This document shows positions 54,020 through 63,691 of a stretch of 64,000 bases of DNA, piece by piece (position 1 is the first letter of the stretch; every line of letters starts with the position of its first letter). The DNA is taken from assembly GCA_037200525.1 (NCBI GenBank), contig JBBCGG010000001.1:2770501-2834500 (forward strand), read 5' to 3'. The translations under genes and the position numbers were made by a program. The notes below the pieces were generated by a model that made no database searches, was not told where the DNA came from, and saw only the letters and a program-made list of their open reading frames with translations. The stretch is from Methylocella sp. (lineage in GTDB: Bacteria > Pseudomonadota > Alphaproteobacteria > Rhizobiales > Beijerinckiaceae).

Positions 54020-55957
54020 TTACGCGATCCGGCTGTTCAATGCATCACTATCGCGGCCAAGGGTGGCTAGAACCTTGGCGACGATGCCTTTGGCGTCAAG
54101 ACCCGCCTGCGCATAGAGCTTTTCCGGCTTGTCATGGTCAAGGAAAAGATCCGGCATGACCATGGACCTGAATTTCAGCGCACGCGCGCCGCAACCGTCG
54201 AACACGCCTTCCTCGGAAAGCTTTTGCATCACAAAAGAGCCAAATCCGCCAACCGAGCCTTCCTCGATGGTGATCAGCACTTCATGATTGGCGGCGAGAC
54301 GCATCAGCAAATCGACATCGAGCGGCTTAGCGAAACGCGCATCGGCGACCGTTGTCGAAACCCCATAGGCGGCGAGATCTTCCGCCGCCTTCAGCACCTC
54401 CGCGAGACGGGCGCCGAACGAGAGAATGGCGACCTTATTGCCTTCTCGCAGGATGCGGCCGCGGCCGATTTCCAGCGGCTTTCCTTCAAGCGGCATGTCG
54501 ACGCCGACGCCTTCGCCGCGGGGATAGCGCAGGGCGATTGGACCGGCGTCATAGGCCGCAGCGGTCGCGACCATATGCACGAGTTCAGCCTCGTCGGCCG
54601 CCGCCATTAGAACCATGTTCGGCAAAACGCCGAGGAACGCGATATCGAAAGAGCCGGCATGGGTCGCGCCATCCGCTCCGACAAGGCCGGCTCGGTCGAT
54701 CGCAAAGCGCACCGGTAAATTCTGGATTGCCACGTCGTGGACGACCTGATCATAGCCGCGCTGAAGGAATGTCGAATAAATGGCGCAGAACGGCTTATAG
54801 CCTTCGGTCGCAAGGCCGGCCGCGAAAGTGACTGCGTGCTGTTCGGCGATGCCGACGTCGAAGGTGCGCTCCGGGAAGGATTTCTGGAAGATATCGAGCC
54901 CGGTGCCCCCCGGCATGGCGGCGGTGATCGCGACGATCTTGTCGTCCCGTGTCGCTTCTTTGACCAAAGCTTCAGCGAAAACAGTCGTGTAGACCGGCGC
55001 GTTCGGCTTCGGCTTTACTTGCTTGCCGGTGACTACGTCAAATGTATTGACGGCATGATATTTGTCGCTGGTGGCTTCGGCCGGGCCGTAACCCTTGCCT
55101 TTCTGCGTCACGACATGGACGAGAATCGGCCCGGTAGCCTTGAAATCGCGAACGTTTTTCAAGACGGGCAGAAGATGGTCGAGATTATGGCCATCGATAG
55201 GACCGACATAATAGAAGCCGAGTTCTTCGAACATCGTGCCGCCGGCCCAGAAGTTGCGGGCGAATTCCTCCGTTTTGCGCGCCCTGTCATAGACGAAGCG
55301 CGGCAATAGACGGCCAAGTTGTTTCGCCGCCTCGCGGACGGAGCGATAGGCGCCGCCGGACACGAGCCGGGCGAGATAGGAGGAAAGCGCGCCAGCGGGC
55401 GGCGCGATCGACATTTCATTGTCATTCAGGATGACGATGAGGCGGGAATGCATCGCGCCGGCGTTGTTCATCGCCTCATAGGCCATGCCTGCCGACATCG
55501 CGCCATCGCCGATCACGGCAACGACATTGCCTTGCTGGCCAGATAGCGTATTCGCGACCGCCATGCCGAGTCCGGCCGAGATTGAGGTCGAGGAATGCGC
55601 CGCGCCAAATGGATCAAATTCGCTTTCGGACCGCTTGGTGAAGCCTGACAGACCGCCGCCGCGGCGCAAGGTCCGGATCCGGTCGCGCCGCCCCGTCAGT
55701 ATTTTGTGCGGGTAGGCCTGATGCCCGACGTCCCAGATGATCCGGTCCCGGGGCGTATCAAAGACGTAATGCAGAGCGACCGTGAGCTCTACGACGCCGA
55801 GGCCCGCGCCAAGATGGCCTCCCGTAACCGACACGGCGTCGATCGTCTCAGTGCGCAGTTCGTTGGCGACCTGGGTGAGGTCCGCCTCCGTCAGCCGACG
55901 CAAATCGGCGGGGGAGCCGATCGCGTCGAGCAGGGGGGTCTTCGAAGAAGTAGTCAC
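54020..55957 (-). CDS. dxs: 1-deoxy-D-xylulose-5-phosphate synthase
   Basis: A 645-residue thiamine-diphosphate enzyme, the first and usually rate-limiting step of the MEP isoprenoid pathway. Features: [20 protein letters not shown], the TPP motif [54 protein letters not shown] and [20 protein letters not shown]. Length is normal. tlyA follows after 159 bases. xseB, often just upstream, is absent. Confidence 0.97.
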   Translation of the reverse strand: MTTSSKTPLLDAIGSPADLRRLTEADLTQVANELRTETIDAVSVTGGHLGAGLGVVELTVALHYVFDTPRDRIIWDVGHQAYPHKILTGRRDRIRTLRRGGGLSGFTKRSESEFDPFGAAHSSTSISAGLGMAVANTLSGQQGNVVAVIGDGAMSAGMAYEAMNNAGAMHSRLIVILNDNEMSIAPPAGALSSYLARLVSGGAYRSVREAAKQLGRLLPRFVYDRARKTEEFARNFWAGGTMFEELGFYYVGPIDGHNLDHLLPVLKNVRDFKATGPILVHVVTQKGKGYGPAEATSDKYHAVNTFDVVTGKQVKPKPNAPVYTTVFAEALVKEATRDDKIVAITAAMPGGTGLDIFQKSFPERTFDVGIAEQHAVTFAAGLATEGYKPFCAIYSTFLQRGYDQVVHDVAIQNLPVRFAIDRAGLVGADGATHAGSFDIAFLGVLPNMVLMAAADEAELVHMVATAAAYDAGPIALRYPRGEGVGVDMPLEGKPLEIGRGRILREGNKVAILSFGARLAEVLKAAEDLAAYGVSTTVADARFAKPLDVDLLMRLAANHEVLITIEEGSVGGFGSFVMQKLSEEGVFDGCGARALKFRSMVMPDLFLDHDKPEKLYAQAGLDAKGIVAKVLATLGRDSDALNSRIA

Positions 55958-56313
55958 GGGCGCCTCATCTCATGTCGGTCCGGAAGCTCGGGGTACGCGC
56001 TAAATGCCAATTTGCTTCAAGATGGGAAAACCCAGTCTATTTTCGCCTTGCCATCCTCTCCCAAAGGTGAATAACGGACAATTTTCGGCGCGGCAACGCA
56101 GACTGCCCTCAAATCAGCCATTTACCGGTCAGGCGCGACCTTTGGGTCACAGATGCGACAAAAAGGAAGCCTGGCGATCCAGGGCCGAGCGGGAGCGAAG
56201 CAAAGGCGCAAAACGGCATCAAAAATCTCAATAAGTCATGGCAACTTATTGTTATAATGTTATTATTCGTTAACATGGTCGGATCCCACTCGCGCTGACA
56301 GGACTATTTGCTC
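55958..56313. other. Divergent promoter region between dxs and the HdeD-like gene
   Basis: About 355 bases. An AT-rich stretch at 56246-56272 includes TATAAT at 56253-56258, a possible -10 for the HdeD-like gene. No convincing -35 element, gene or EcfG motif was seen. Confidence 0.4.
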
Positions 56314-56895
56314 ATGTCGATCAACAATGCGGGGCCGCCGGCCGAGGCTTCGAACCGCACCCGAGCCGAGACGGGGCGCCTGCGGCATCGCTGGGGCTGG
56401 ATCATGGCTTTTGGCGGTCTCAGCGCCGCCCTTGGCGTCATCGCGCTCCTTCTTGTCATTTCCGCGACGATCGCCTCCGTCTACGCCATTGCGATTTTCA
56501 TGATCATTGTGGGCGCTGCGGAAATCGCGATAGGTTTGAGCGCGCAAACTTGGGTCCGCTTCTTTCTGTGGATAATCGGAGGCGCGCTCTACATGGTCGT
56601 CGCGTCTTTGGCTCTTGCCCAGCCTTTGCTCGCGGCGGCGATTTTCACCTTGGCGCTGGGCGTGGGGATGCTGGCGGTCGGCGCGATGAGGATTTATTTC
56701 GCGACGCGGCTCAATTCCGCCGAGCGAAGCCCCGTTCTTTTCGCGGCCGTGGTCACCGCGCTTGTCGGCCTTGTCATTGTTCTCGGCTGGCCCGCCAACA
56801 GCGTCGTCATTCTCGGAATTCTTCTCGCCCTCGACCTCCTGTTTTGGGGCGTCGGCTGGATCAGTTTCGGCTGGAGACTACGCCGCCTCGCATAA
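56314..56895 (+). CDS. HdeD/DUF308 family membrane protein
   Basis: A 193-residue protein with six hydrophobic helices in three hairpins. Features are RWGWIMAFGGLSAALGVIAL, IFMIIVGAAEIAIGLSAQTW and LGILLALDLLFWGVGWISFG. This is the DUF308 repeat layout of HdeD acid-resistance proteins. A TTG at 56308 is in frame, but the ATG at 56314 is preferred. In E. coli HdeD is stress induced. Here the role is inferred only from family. Confidence 0.88.
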   Translation: MSINNAGPPAEASNRTRAETGRLRHRWGWIMAFGGLSAALGVIALLLVISATIASVYAIAIFMIIVGAAEIAIGLSAQTWVRFFLWIIGGALYMVVASLALAQPLLAAAIFTLALGVGMLAVGAMRIYFATRLNSAERSPVLFAAVVTALVGLVIVLGWPANSVVILGILLALDLLFWGVGWISFGWRLRRLA

Positions 56896-56988
56896 CGCAG
56901 TTTTTCTGAACTCGACCGCCTTTCATTGGTTCATAGCCTGGAACATCGCCGGACGTTCGCGTCGCGCAGCACTCGCAGAGGACCAAAA

Positions 56989-59664
56989 ATGGTCAAATGG
57001 GTTTATACTTTCGGCGATGGTCGGGCCGAGGGGTCGAGCAAATTGAGCGCTCTGCTCGGCGGTAAAGGCGCAAATCTGGCCGAAATGGCGAGTCTTGGTC
57101 TGCCGGTTCCGCCCGGATTCACGATCACAACCGAGGCCTGCACTTATTTTTATGAGAATCAAAAGCGCTTTCCGCCTCAACTCGTCGCCGATGTGGAGAA
57201 CTCGCTGACTCACATTGGCCGCTTGACTGGCGAGGCCTTCGGCGACGACAGCAACCCGCTGCTCGTGTCGGTGAGATCCGGCGCGCGGGCCTCGATGCCC
57301 GGCATGATGGATACAGTCCTCAATCTCGGTCTCAACGACGTCACCGTCAAAGCCTTGGCCAATAACTCCGGCGATGAGCGTTTCGCCTATGATTCTTATC
57401 GGCGCTTCATCCAGATGTATTCGAACGTCGTGCTTGGCATCTCTCATCATCATTTTGAGGATGCTCTGGAATATTACAAGGAAAGCAAACGCCTAGAGCT
57501 TGATACGGATCTTGACGCTCAAGATTGGCGGACGTTGATCATCGCCTTCAAAGCCAAGGTCGCGGAGGCGACGGGAAAGCCTTTTCCGCAATCTCCGCAG
57601 GAGCAATTATGGGGGGCTATCGGAGCCGTTTTCGGCTCCTGGCTCAATCCTCGCGCGATTACCTATCGGCGCATTCACGCCATCCCCGAAAGCTGGGGCA
57701 CAGCCGTCACTGTCCAGGCGATGGTTTTCGGCAATATGGGCGCGACTTCGGCGACAGGGGTCGCCTTCACCCGCAATCCGTCGACCGGCGCGAAGGAGCT
57801 TTACGGCGAATTCTTGCTCAATGCGCAAGGCGAAGACGTAGTCGCCGGGATCAGAACGCCGCAAAATATCACCGAAGCGGCGCGCTTGGCGGCGGGGTCG
57901 CGCATGCCCTCGATGGAGACCGCGCTTCCGGGAGTCTTCGCCGAGTTCACGCGGACGAAGGATCTGCTCGAAAAGCATTATCGCGACATGCAGGACATGG
58001 AGTTCACAGTCGAAAATGGCAAATTATGGATGCTGCAGACTCGCACCGGCAAACGCACAAGTCTTGCGGCGATCCGCATCGCCGTTGACATGATGCATGA
58101 GGGTTTGATCAGCAAGGAAGAAGCTATTGGGCGCATTGATCCAGCCTCGCTCGAGCAGCTCCTGCATCCAGCGCTCGATCCCGACGCGCCGCGACGCGTG
58201 GTGGCGACCGGTCTGCCGGCCTCTCCTGGCGCTGCGAGCGGCGAGATCGCGTTCACGGCGAATGAGGCGGAGCAACTCAAAAATATGGGACGCAAGGTCA
58301 TCCTCGTGCGCATCGAGACCAGCCCCGAAGACATCCACGGCATGCATGCTGCGGAAGGCATACTGACGACGCGGGGCGGCATGACTTCACATGCGGCGGT
58401 GGTTGCGCGCGGCATGGGCAAGCCATGCGTATCGGGCGCTGGGGCTATCCGGATCGACTACGCCAATGCGACGATGACGACGAACGGCTTCACTTTCCAT
58501 AAGGGTGACATGCTGACCATCGACGGGGCGACCGGGCAAGTTATTCAGGGAATGGTTGAAATGCGCCAGCCCGAGCTCTCGGGCGAATTCGCCATCCTCA
58601 TGCAATGGGCCGATGATGCCCGCCGTATGGAAGTGCGCGCCAACGCCGAGACGCTGCAGGACGCTCGCGCCGCGCGCAAGTTCGGCGCTGAAGGCATCGG
58701 CCTTTGCCGCACCGAGCATATGTTTTTTGAGGGCGACCGCGTGACGGCCGTGCGCGAAATGATTCTCGCCGACGACGAAGCGGGCAGGCGCGCCGCATTG
58801 GCGAAACTGCTGCCGATGCAGCGCGGCGATTTCGTTGAGCTGTTCGAGATCATGGCCGGCCTGCCGGTGACAATCCGGCTGCTTGATCCTCCGCTACATG
58901 AATTTTTGCCGCAAACCGAGGCGGAAATCGCCGAGGTGGCGGAGGCGATGGGCGTTTCGACGGATAGGATTTTGCGCCGCGCGAATGAATTGCGTGAAGT
59001 CAATCCGATGCTGGGCTTTCGCGGTTGCAGATTGGCGATCGCCTATCCTGAGATCGCCGAGATGCAGGCCCGCGCCATTTTTGAGGCGGCCGTCGCCATC
59101 AAACGCAATACAGGCGCTCTGGTGCAGCCGGAAATCATGGCGCCTCTGATTATCTGCAAGGCGGAGTTCGATTTGATCAAGGCGCGCGTCGACGCGATGG
59201 CGATCGCTGTTGCCGGGGAAACCGGCGAGACGATTCCCTATACGGTCGGCGCTATGATCGAAACGCCGCGCGCCAGCCTGCGCGCGGGCGAAATTGCAAG
59301 AAGCGCCGAGTTCTTCTCATTTGGAACGAACGACCTGACGCAAACCTGCATGGCGTTGTCGCGCGACGATGCGGGGTCGTTTCTTGGCCGCTATGTCGCC
59401 CAGGGCATCCTGCCCGCCGATCCTTTTGTCACGATCGATCAGGACGGCGTTGGCGAACTCGTCGAGATTGGCGCCGAACGCAGTCGCAAGACGCGGCCGA
59501 ACATCAAGTTGGGGATCTGCGGCGAACATGGCGGCGACCCGGCTTCGATCGCGTTCTGCGACAAATTCGGTCTCGATTACGTTTCCTGCTCGCCCTTCCG
59601 AGTCCCGATCGCAAGGCTTGCCGCGGCGCAGGCGGCATTGGCGCGGAGAGCTGCGAGTAAATAG
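56989..59664 (+). CDS. ppdK: Pyruvate, phosphate dikinase
   Basis: An 891-residue enzyme interconverting pyruvate, ATP and Pi with PEP, AMP and PPi. The N-terminal ATP-grasp domain starts KWVYTFGDGRAEGSS and has LGGKGANLAEMASLGLPVPP and VSVRSGARASMPGMMDTVLN. The swivelling phosphohistidine domain has GGMTSHAAVVARGMGKPCVS with His near 468. The PEP-binding TIM barrel has FGAEGIGLCRTEHMFFE, FGTNDLTQTCMALSRDD and the catalytic Cys in LGICGEHGGDP. AGAGGA precedes the ATG at 56989. An IS lies 6 bases after its stop. Confidence 0.97.
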   Translation: MVKWVYTFGDGRAEGSSKLSALLGGKGANLAEMASLGLPVPPGFTITTEACTYFYENQKRFPPQLVADVENSLTHIGRLTGEAFGDDSNPLLVSVRSGARASMPGMMDTVLNLGLNDVTVKALANNSGDERFAYDSYRRFIQMYSNVVLGISHHHFEDALEYYKESKRLELDTDLDAQDWRTLIIAFKAKVAEATGKPFPQSPQEQLWGAIGAVFGSWLNPRAITYRRIHAIPESWGTAVTVQAMVFGNMGATSATGVAFTRNPSTGAKELYGEFLLNAQGEDVVAGIRTPQNITEAARLAAGSRMPSMETALPGVFAEFTRTKDLLEKHYRDMQDMEFTVENGKLWMLQTRTGKRTSLAAIRIAVDMMHEGLISKEEAIGRIDPASLEQLLHPALDPDAPRRVVATGLPASPGAASGEIAFTANEAEQLKNMGRKVILVRIETSPEDIHGMHAAEGILTTRGGMTSHAAVVARGMGKPCVSGAGAIRIDYANATMTTNGFTFHKGDMLTIDGATGQVIQGMVEMRQPELSGEFAILMQWADDARRMEVRANAETLQDARAARKFGAEGIGLCRTEHMFFEGDRVTAVREMILADDEAGRRAALAKLLPMQRGDFVELFEIMAGLPVTIRLLDPPLHEFLPQTEAEIAEVAEAMGVSTDRILRRANELREVNPMLGFRGCRLAIAYPEIAEMQARAIFEAAVAIKRNTGALVQPEIMAPLIICKAEFDLIKARVDAMAIAVAGETGETIPYTVGAMIETPRASLRAGEIARSAEFFSFGTNDLTQTCMALSRDDAGSFLGRYVAQGILPADPFVTIDQDGVGELVEIGAERSRKTRPNIKLGICGEHGGDPASIAFCDKFGLDYVSCSPFRVPIARLAAAQAALARRAASK

Positions 59665-59670
59665 CAGAGG

Positions 59671-60542
59671 CTAGGCAGTAGTGACGAATTACCTGAGCAT
59701 GATAGCAATAGCGGCGAGCAATACGAAGCCTCGGTAGTTTGCGAGGAGCTTGTCGTATCGGGTTGCGACGCGCCGGAACTGCTTCAGTTTATTGAAGAAA
59801 CGCTCGACGAGATTGCGCTCCTTGTAGAGCGCCTTGTCGTAGGGGAGCGGCGCGCGGCGATTGGATTTTGATGGGATCACCGGCTCAGCCTCACGCATAA
59901 GAACAGCCTTGCGCAAGTGATTGGCGTCATAACCTTTATCGGCGATGATCGCATCGGCCGCAAAGCCTTCGATCAGGGCGTGCGCTTTTGTGATGTCGTT
60001 GCGCTGCCCAGGTCCGAGAAGGAGCCGAACGGGGTTGCCGAGTGCGTCTGTCGCGGCGTGGATTTTGGTGCTCAAACCACCGCGAGAGCGGCCCAGGCCT
60101 TGGGCATCCGCCCCCCTTTGGCGATCCTTGCGCCGGCCGCGTGCTGATGGGCGCGCACGATTGTTGAGTCGATCATCAGCCATTCGAGATCGGCCTCGGC
60201 GGTGAATGCCTCAAGAAATCCGTCCAAGGCGCCGCGCTCGATCCAGCGATAGTAGCGGCGTTTCACCGCCTGATGGTCGCCGAAGCGTTCGGGCAGATCG
60301 CGCCAGCGGCCGCCCGAGCGGGCCATCCATAACAGCGCGTCGACGAAGCGTCGATTGTCGCAGCGCGGCCCGCGCTGGCCGGCTCTTCCGCCTGGCACAA
60401 GATCACAAAGCCGCTCCCATTGATCGTCTCGCAGCGCATCGACATCCCGAATCATCAAGGCTGATCTCCAAAAATCAGCCTTGAATCATGGAAAGATCCT
60501 CGCGAGAATCCCCCAAACGCCGAATTCGTCACCACGGCCTAG
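59671..60542 (-). mobile_element. IS5-family (IS427-like) insertion sequence, copy 2, intact
   Basis: An 872-base copy of the element at 38950-39820 with the same ends (CTAGGCAGTAGTGACGAATT and, reversed, CTAGGCCGTGGTGACGAATT). It is inserted 6 bases after the ppdK stop. Its right-hand CTAG is shared with the left boundary of a second, different IS, so the two elements touch. The single G missing in copy 1 is present here. Confidence 0.94.
59689..60455 (-). CDS. IS5-family transposase, made by -1 frameshift (copy 2)
   Basis: Two overlapping frames joined at AAAGGGGGG (60119-60111 on the coding strand). The first encodes IRDVDALRDDQWERLCDLVP through IDSTIVRAHQHAAGARIAKG. The second encodes DAQGLGRSRGGLSTKIHAAT, ADKGYDANHLRKAV and KLKQFRRVATRYDKLLANYR. 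DDE residues are spread over both frames (MIDST; ADKGYD; KERNLVERFF). The ATG at 60455 is chosen over an adjacent TTG. It is intact and may be active. Confidence 0.93.
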
Positions 60543-61379
60543 GGCCCAGACCCATAAAATGGTTGGCGTGACAGGCGGATTGTGATTCACAGCTTCCGAA
60601 AGGAAGCGACTATGAATCGGGATCAATTCTGGCTGACGGACGCGCAGTTCGCGAAGATCGCGCCGCATCTTCCCACGGACACGCGCGGCAAGGCGCGCGT
60701 CGATGATCGCCGGGTGATCAGCGGGATCATTCATGTGCTGAAATCTGGCGGACGCTGGATTGACGCGCCGCTGGAGTACGGGCCAAAGAAGACTCTCTAC
60801 AATCGCTACGTTCGCTGGGCTGCTAAGGGCGTTTGGATCGATCTGTTCCACGCGCTTGCGCAAGCAGGCGGGCCGCCGGCGCAGGTCCTCATCGACTCCT
60901 CGGCGGTCAAGGCGCATCGCTCGGCCAGTGGCGGCAAAGGGGGGAGAAGAATCAGGCCATCGGCCGTTCGCGCGGCGGGCGCACAACCAAAATCCACGCA
61001 TTGACCGATGCGGACTGCCGCCCGCTGTCTTTCATGCTCACCGGCGGCCAAATCGCCGATTGCTCGGCGGGCGCGGAGCTTATCGCGCGACTTCCTCCTT
61101 GCGAAATCCTCCATGGCGACAAGGGCTACGACGCAAATGCGATCCGTCGGCAGGTCGAGGAGCGCGGAGCTATGCCGAATATCCCGCCCAAGGCCAATCG
61201 CAGGTGGAAGAACTGCTTCTCGCCCTTCCTCTATCGAAACCGCAACGCCATCGAACGCATGTTCTGCCGCCTGAAAGACTTCAGGCGCGTGGCTACCCGC
61301 TACGACCGAAACGCCATAAACTTCCTCGCGACAGTCTGCATCGCCGCTACCGTTTGCTACTGGTTGTGAGTCTGGACCC
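60543..61379 (+). mobile_element. Second IS5-family insertion sequence (different from copies 1/2)
   Basis: About 837 bases bounded by imperfect inverted repeats GGGCCCAGACCCATAA and, reversed from the right end, GGGTCCAGACTCACAA. CTAG occurs at both edges, so it uses the same kind of target as the neighbouring IS. Sequence identity to copies 1 and 2 is low, but organisation is alike. Its 3' part is tandemly duplicated with flanking DNA. Confidence 0.88.
60612..61369 (+). CDS. IS5-family transposase, made by -1 frameshift (second IS type)
   Basis: The first frame (MNRDQFWLTDAQFAKIAPHL ... VLIDSSAVKAHRSASGGKGG) joins a second one at AAAGGGGGG (60936-60944). The second continues NQAIGRSRGGRTTKIHALTD, ILHGDKGYDANAIRRQVEER and RNRNAIERMFCRLKDFRRVA. 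DDE regions are LIDSS, GDKGYD and ERMF. AAAGGAAG precedes the ATG. A partial extra copy of the last 270 bases follows in the tandem duplication. Confidence 0.92.
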
Positions 61380-61841
61380 TAGAGGAGGGCGGGTCTTTAG
61401 GACGAAGGTCCGCTATTCTCACGTCAATTCAGTTTGTCGAACCATTCGTCAAGAAAATCACGGTGCAAACTTGCGAAATCCTCCATGGCGACAAGGGCTA
61501 CGACGCAAATGCGATCCGTCGGCAGGTCGAGGAGCGCGGAGCTATGCCGAATATCCCGCCCAAGGCCAATCGCAGGTGGAAGAACTGCTTCTCGCCCTTC
61601 CTCTATCGAAACCGCAACGCCATCGAACGCATGTTCTGCCGCCTGAAAGACTTCAGGCGCGTGGCTACCCGCTACGACCGAAACGCCATAAACTTCCTCG
61701 CGACAGTCTGCATCGCCGCTACCGTTTGCTACTGGTTGTGAGTCTGGACCCTAGAGGAGGGCGGGTCTTTAGGACGAAGGTCCGCTATTCTCACGTCAAT
61801 TCAGTTTGTCGAACCATTCGTCAAGAAAATCACGGTGCAAA
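61098..61841 (+). repeat. Tandem duplication, two perfect 372-bp units
   Basis: Units 61098-61469 and 61470-61841 are identical. Each contains the last 272 bases of the second IS transposase gene, the IS right end, the downstream CTAG and about 90 bases of chromosomal DNA, including the last 15 codons of the FkbM gene. The duplication therefore arose after the IS insertion. A merged frame of 394 residues across the repeat is an artefact of the 372 = 3 x 124 period. Confidence 0.95.
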
Positions 61842-62554
61842 TAGAACCAGTCGAGAGGGGCGCCCTCTCGGATCAGGAAATATTTGTTGGCGACAAGAAG
61901 CTGATCGAGCTCCGCAGAAGGAGTTTCTACCCCGATGCAGTTGAATTTCCATTTGTCGAAGGGAAACTCTTTCAGGATTTCATATTCAGCTCCCTCAACA
62001 TCGAAGCTGAAATAGTCGATCGTTTGGGGAGCATTCCATTTCGTCAAAACATCGTCGAGCGTAATCGTTTCGACGAGATAGCTTTTCTGGACAGCTGCGA
62101 AATCGGGAGCCTTGAACTGCGATTCCGCGCCATCAACATCTTCTATGATAGATAGAAGCGTATTGCCGTCGGCAGCTTCCGGGTTGATGGCGACCTGGCC
62201 CTTATCGAGAATTTCGAGCAGCCGCACCGTTTTGCGGCAGCCTGCGACAGCGGCCTGTTCGCATTTGGCGTTAGGGCGATTCTTTACCATTGAGTGAAAC
62301 GCGGCGGTCGGCTCAACGAGAATGCCGGACCAGTCGAAATAGGTCTCCAAAATCAACGTGTTGGACAGATACCGACCGTCGCCGCCGCCGATTTCGAGGA
62401 AGAATCCCTCTCTTTTCCGGCGGAAGATTTTCTCAACTACAAACTCGTCCTGGCCACATTGACTGACCCAATGAATTTGGGAACGGTGGCGTTTGAGAAA
62501 GTCGACAATGGAGCGCGTCGCGATGTCCACGAATTTTCTATATTTAAGCGACAT
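61796..62554 (-). CDS. FkbM family SAM-dependent methyltransferase
   Basis: A 252-residue methyltransferase from the ATG at 62554 (SLKYRKFVDIATRSIVDFLK). The SAM-binding motif is GFFLEIGGGDGRYLSNTLIL. FkbM features are ILVEPTAAFHSMVKNRPNAK, LDDVLTKWNAPQTIDYFSFD and VEGAEYEILKEFPFDKWKF. It likely O-methylates a sugar or lipid-linked glycan. The frame extends upstream to 62737 without better sequence, and the ribosome site is weak. Its 3' end lies in the tandem duplication. A glycosyltransferase is divergent. Confidence 0.9.
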   Translation of the reverse strand: MSLKYRKFVDIATRSIVDFLKRHRSQIHWVSQCGQDEFVVEKIFRRKREGFFLEIGGGDGRYLSNTLILETYFDWSGILVEPTAAFHSMVKNRPNAKCEQAAVAGCRKTVRLLEILDKGQVAINPEAADGNTLLSIIEDVDGAESQFKAPDFAAVQKSYLVETITLDDVLTKWNAPQTIDYFSFDVEGAEYEILKEFPFDKWKFNCIGVETPSAELDQLLVANKYFLIREGAPLDWFYLHRDFLDEWFDKLN

Positions 62555-62764
62555 CGCACTAACGCCGACATTAGTGGGCGTCGGCGGCGTCGGCAGCGCT
62601 TTTGCCGTCAATTGCGCGCGCAGGTCCGAGCTCGGTCGACTCGATGTTATTTCAGGACTCGGACGCGGTTTCATGCAGTAAACCAAGCTTGTGTAGAGAC
62701 GCACATCGTGACAATGTTGAGACAAGGCGTAAATCAAGAATTATTGATCAAACCGGATAAATGA

Positions 62765-63691
62765 ATGCGATTCAATATCGTAACGCCCATCCTCAATGGC
62801 GAGAAATTCATTAACGAGACTATTTTGAGCGTAGTGACCCAATCGGGTCCATTTTCGATCCGGTACCATGTTCAAGATGGCGGATCAACGGATTCAACAA
62901 TCAATTTATTGAAAGCGTGGCAGGCCCGTCTTGCGAACGACTTTCCAATTAGTTGCAAGGGGATTGAGTTTTCTTTTGCTAGCGAACCCGATCATGGGCT
63001 CTACGATGCCGTCAATCGCGGCGTTTCCTATTGCGGCGACGCGGATGCGATGACCTGGATCAACGCCGATGATCGTTTCGAACCCGGAGCTTTCGCGACA
63101 GTAGACGCGATTCTAAAAAATAATCCGAATATTGATTGGTTGACTGGACGCCCTACGGTCATCACTGAAAAAGGTGAATCTCTGTGGATTTCGCCTGTCG
63201 TTGCTTTTCCGCGGAAGGCCATAGCGGCTGGAATTTTTGACGGTCGATTCGCTCGGCCATATATCCAGCAAGAGGGCACGTTTTGGCGTCCGAAATTATG
63301 GAAGCAGGCCGGAGGTCTTGACACCGCTTTCCGCCTTGCGGGCGATTTCGACCTTTGGAGACGCTTTGCAAAGCAGACCGACCTTGTGATGGTCGATTCC
63401 ATTCTCGGATGTTTTCGGATGCGCTGCGGCCAGCTTTCCGAGGACAGATCCTCCTATCATGCCGAAATCGACGGTTCGATGGATGATGGAGCAAAAAAAA
63501 TCCGCAGCAGAGCATCCCGCATGTATCGAAGGTCGCAATTTTGCTATCCGGTCATGTTCCGTCACTACGGCAGCGATTGGGCTCATGAAAACTGGCCGAT
63601 GAGCGTCGCCCCTTGGTTCGGAGGCGCCGGTTTCAAAATGGAGCATATGCGACTGCGGGTCTTGAATTGTCTCAGCGGATTACCCGACTGA
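62765..63691 (+). CDS. Glycosyltransferase family 2 protein
   Basis: A 308-residue GT-A fold enzyme. It starts RFNIVTPILNGEKFINETIL and has SVVTQSGPFSIRYHVQDGGS and the DXD-type AMTWINADDRFEPGAF. The acceptor region is PYIQQEGTFWRPKLWKQAGG and LAGDFDLWRRFAKQTDL. It transfers a sugar from a nucleotide donor, probably in exopolysaccharide or LPS synthesis, alongside the divergent FkbM methyltransferase. No ribosome site stands out, but the start matches the family. Confidence 0.92.
   Translation: MRFNIVTPILNGEKFINETILSVVTQSGPFSIRYHVQDGGSTDSTINLLKAWQARLANDFPISCKGIEFSFASEPDHGLYDAVNRGVSYCGDADAMTWINADDRFEPGAFATVDAILKNNPNIDWLTGRPTVITEKGESLWISPVVAFPRKAIAAGIFDGRFARPYIQQEGTFWRPKLWKQAGGLDTAFRLAGDFDLWRRFAKQTDLVMVDSILGCFRMRCGQLSEDRSSYHAEIDGSMDDGAKKIRSRASRMYRRSQFCYPVMFRHYGSDWAHENWPMSVAPWFGGAGFKMEHMRLRVLNCLSGLPD

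Noticed and set aside
60760-61944. A 394-residue frame containing a 124-residue internal repeat
   Set aside because: The repeat comes from the 372-bp tandem duplication read in a non-coding frame of the IS; it is not a repeat protein.
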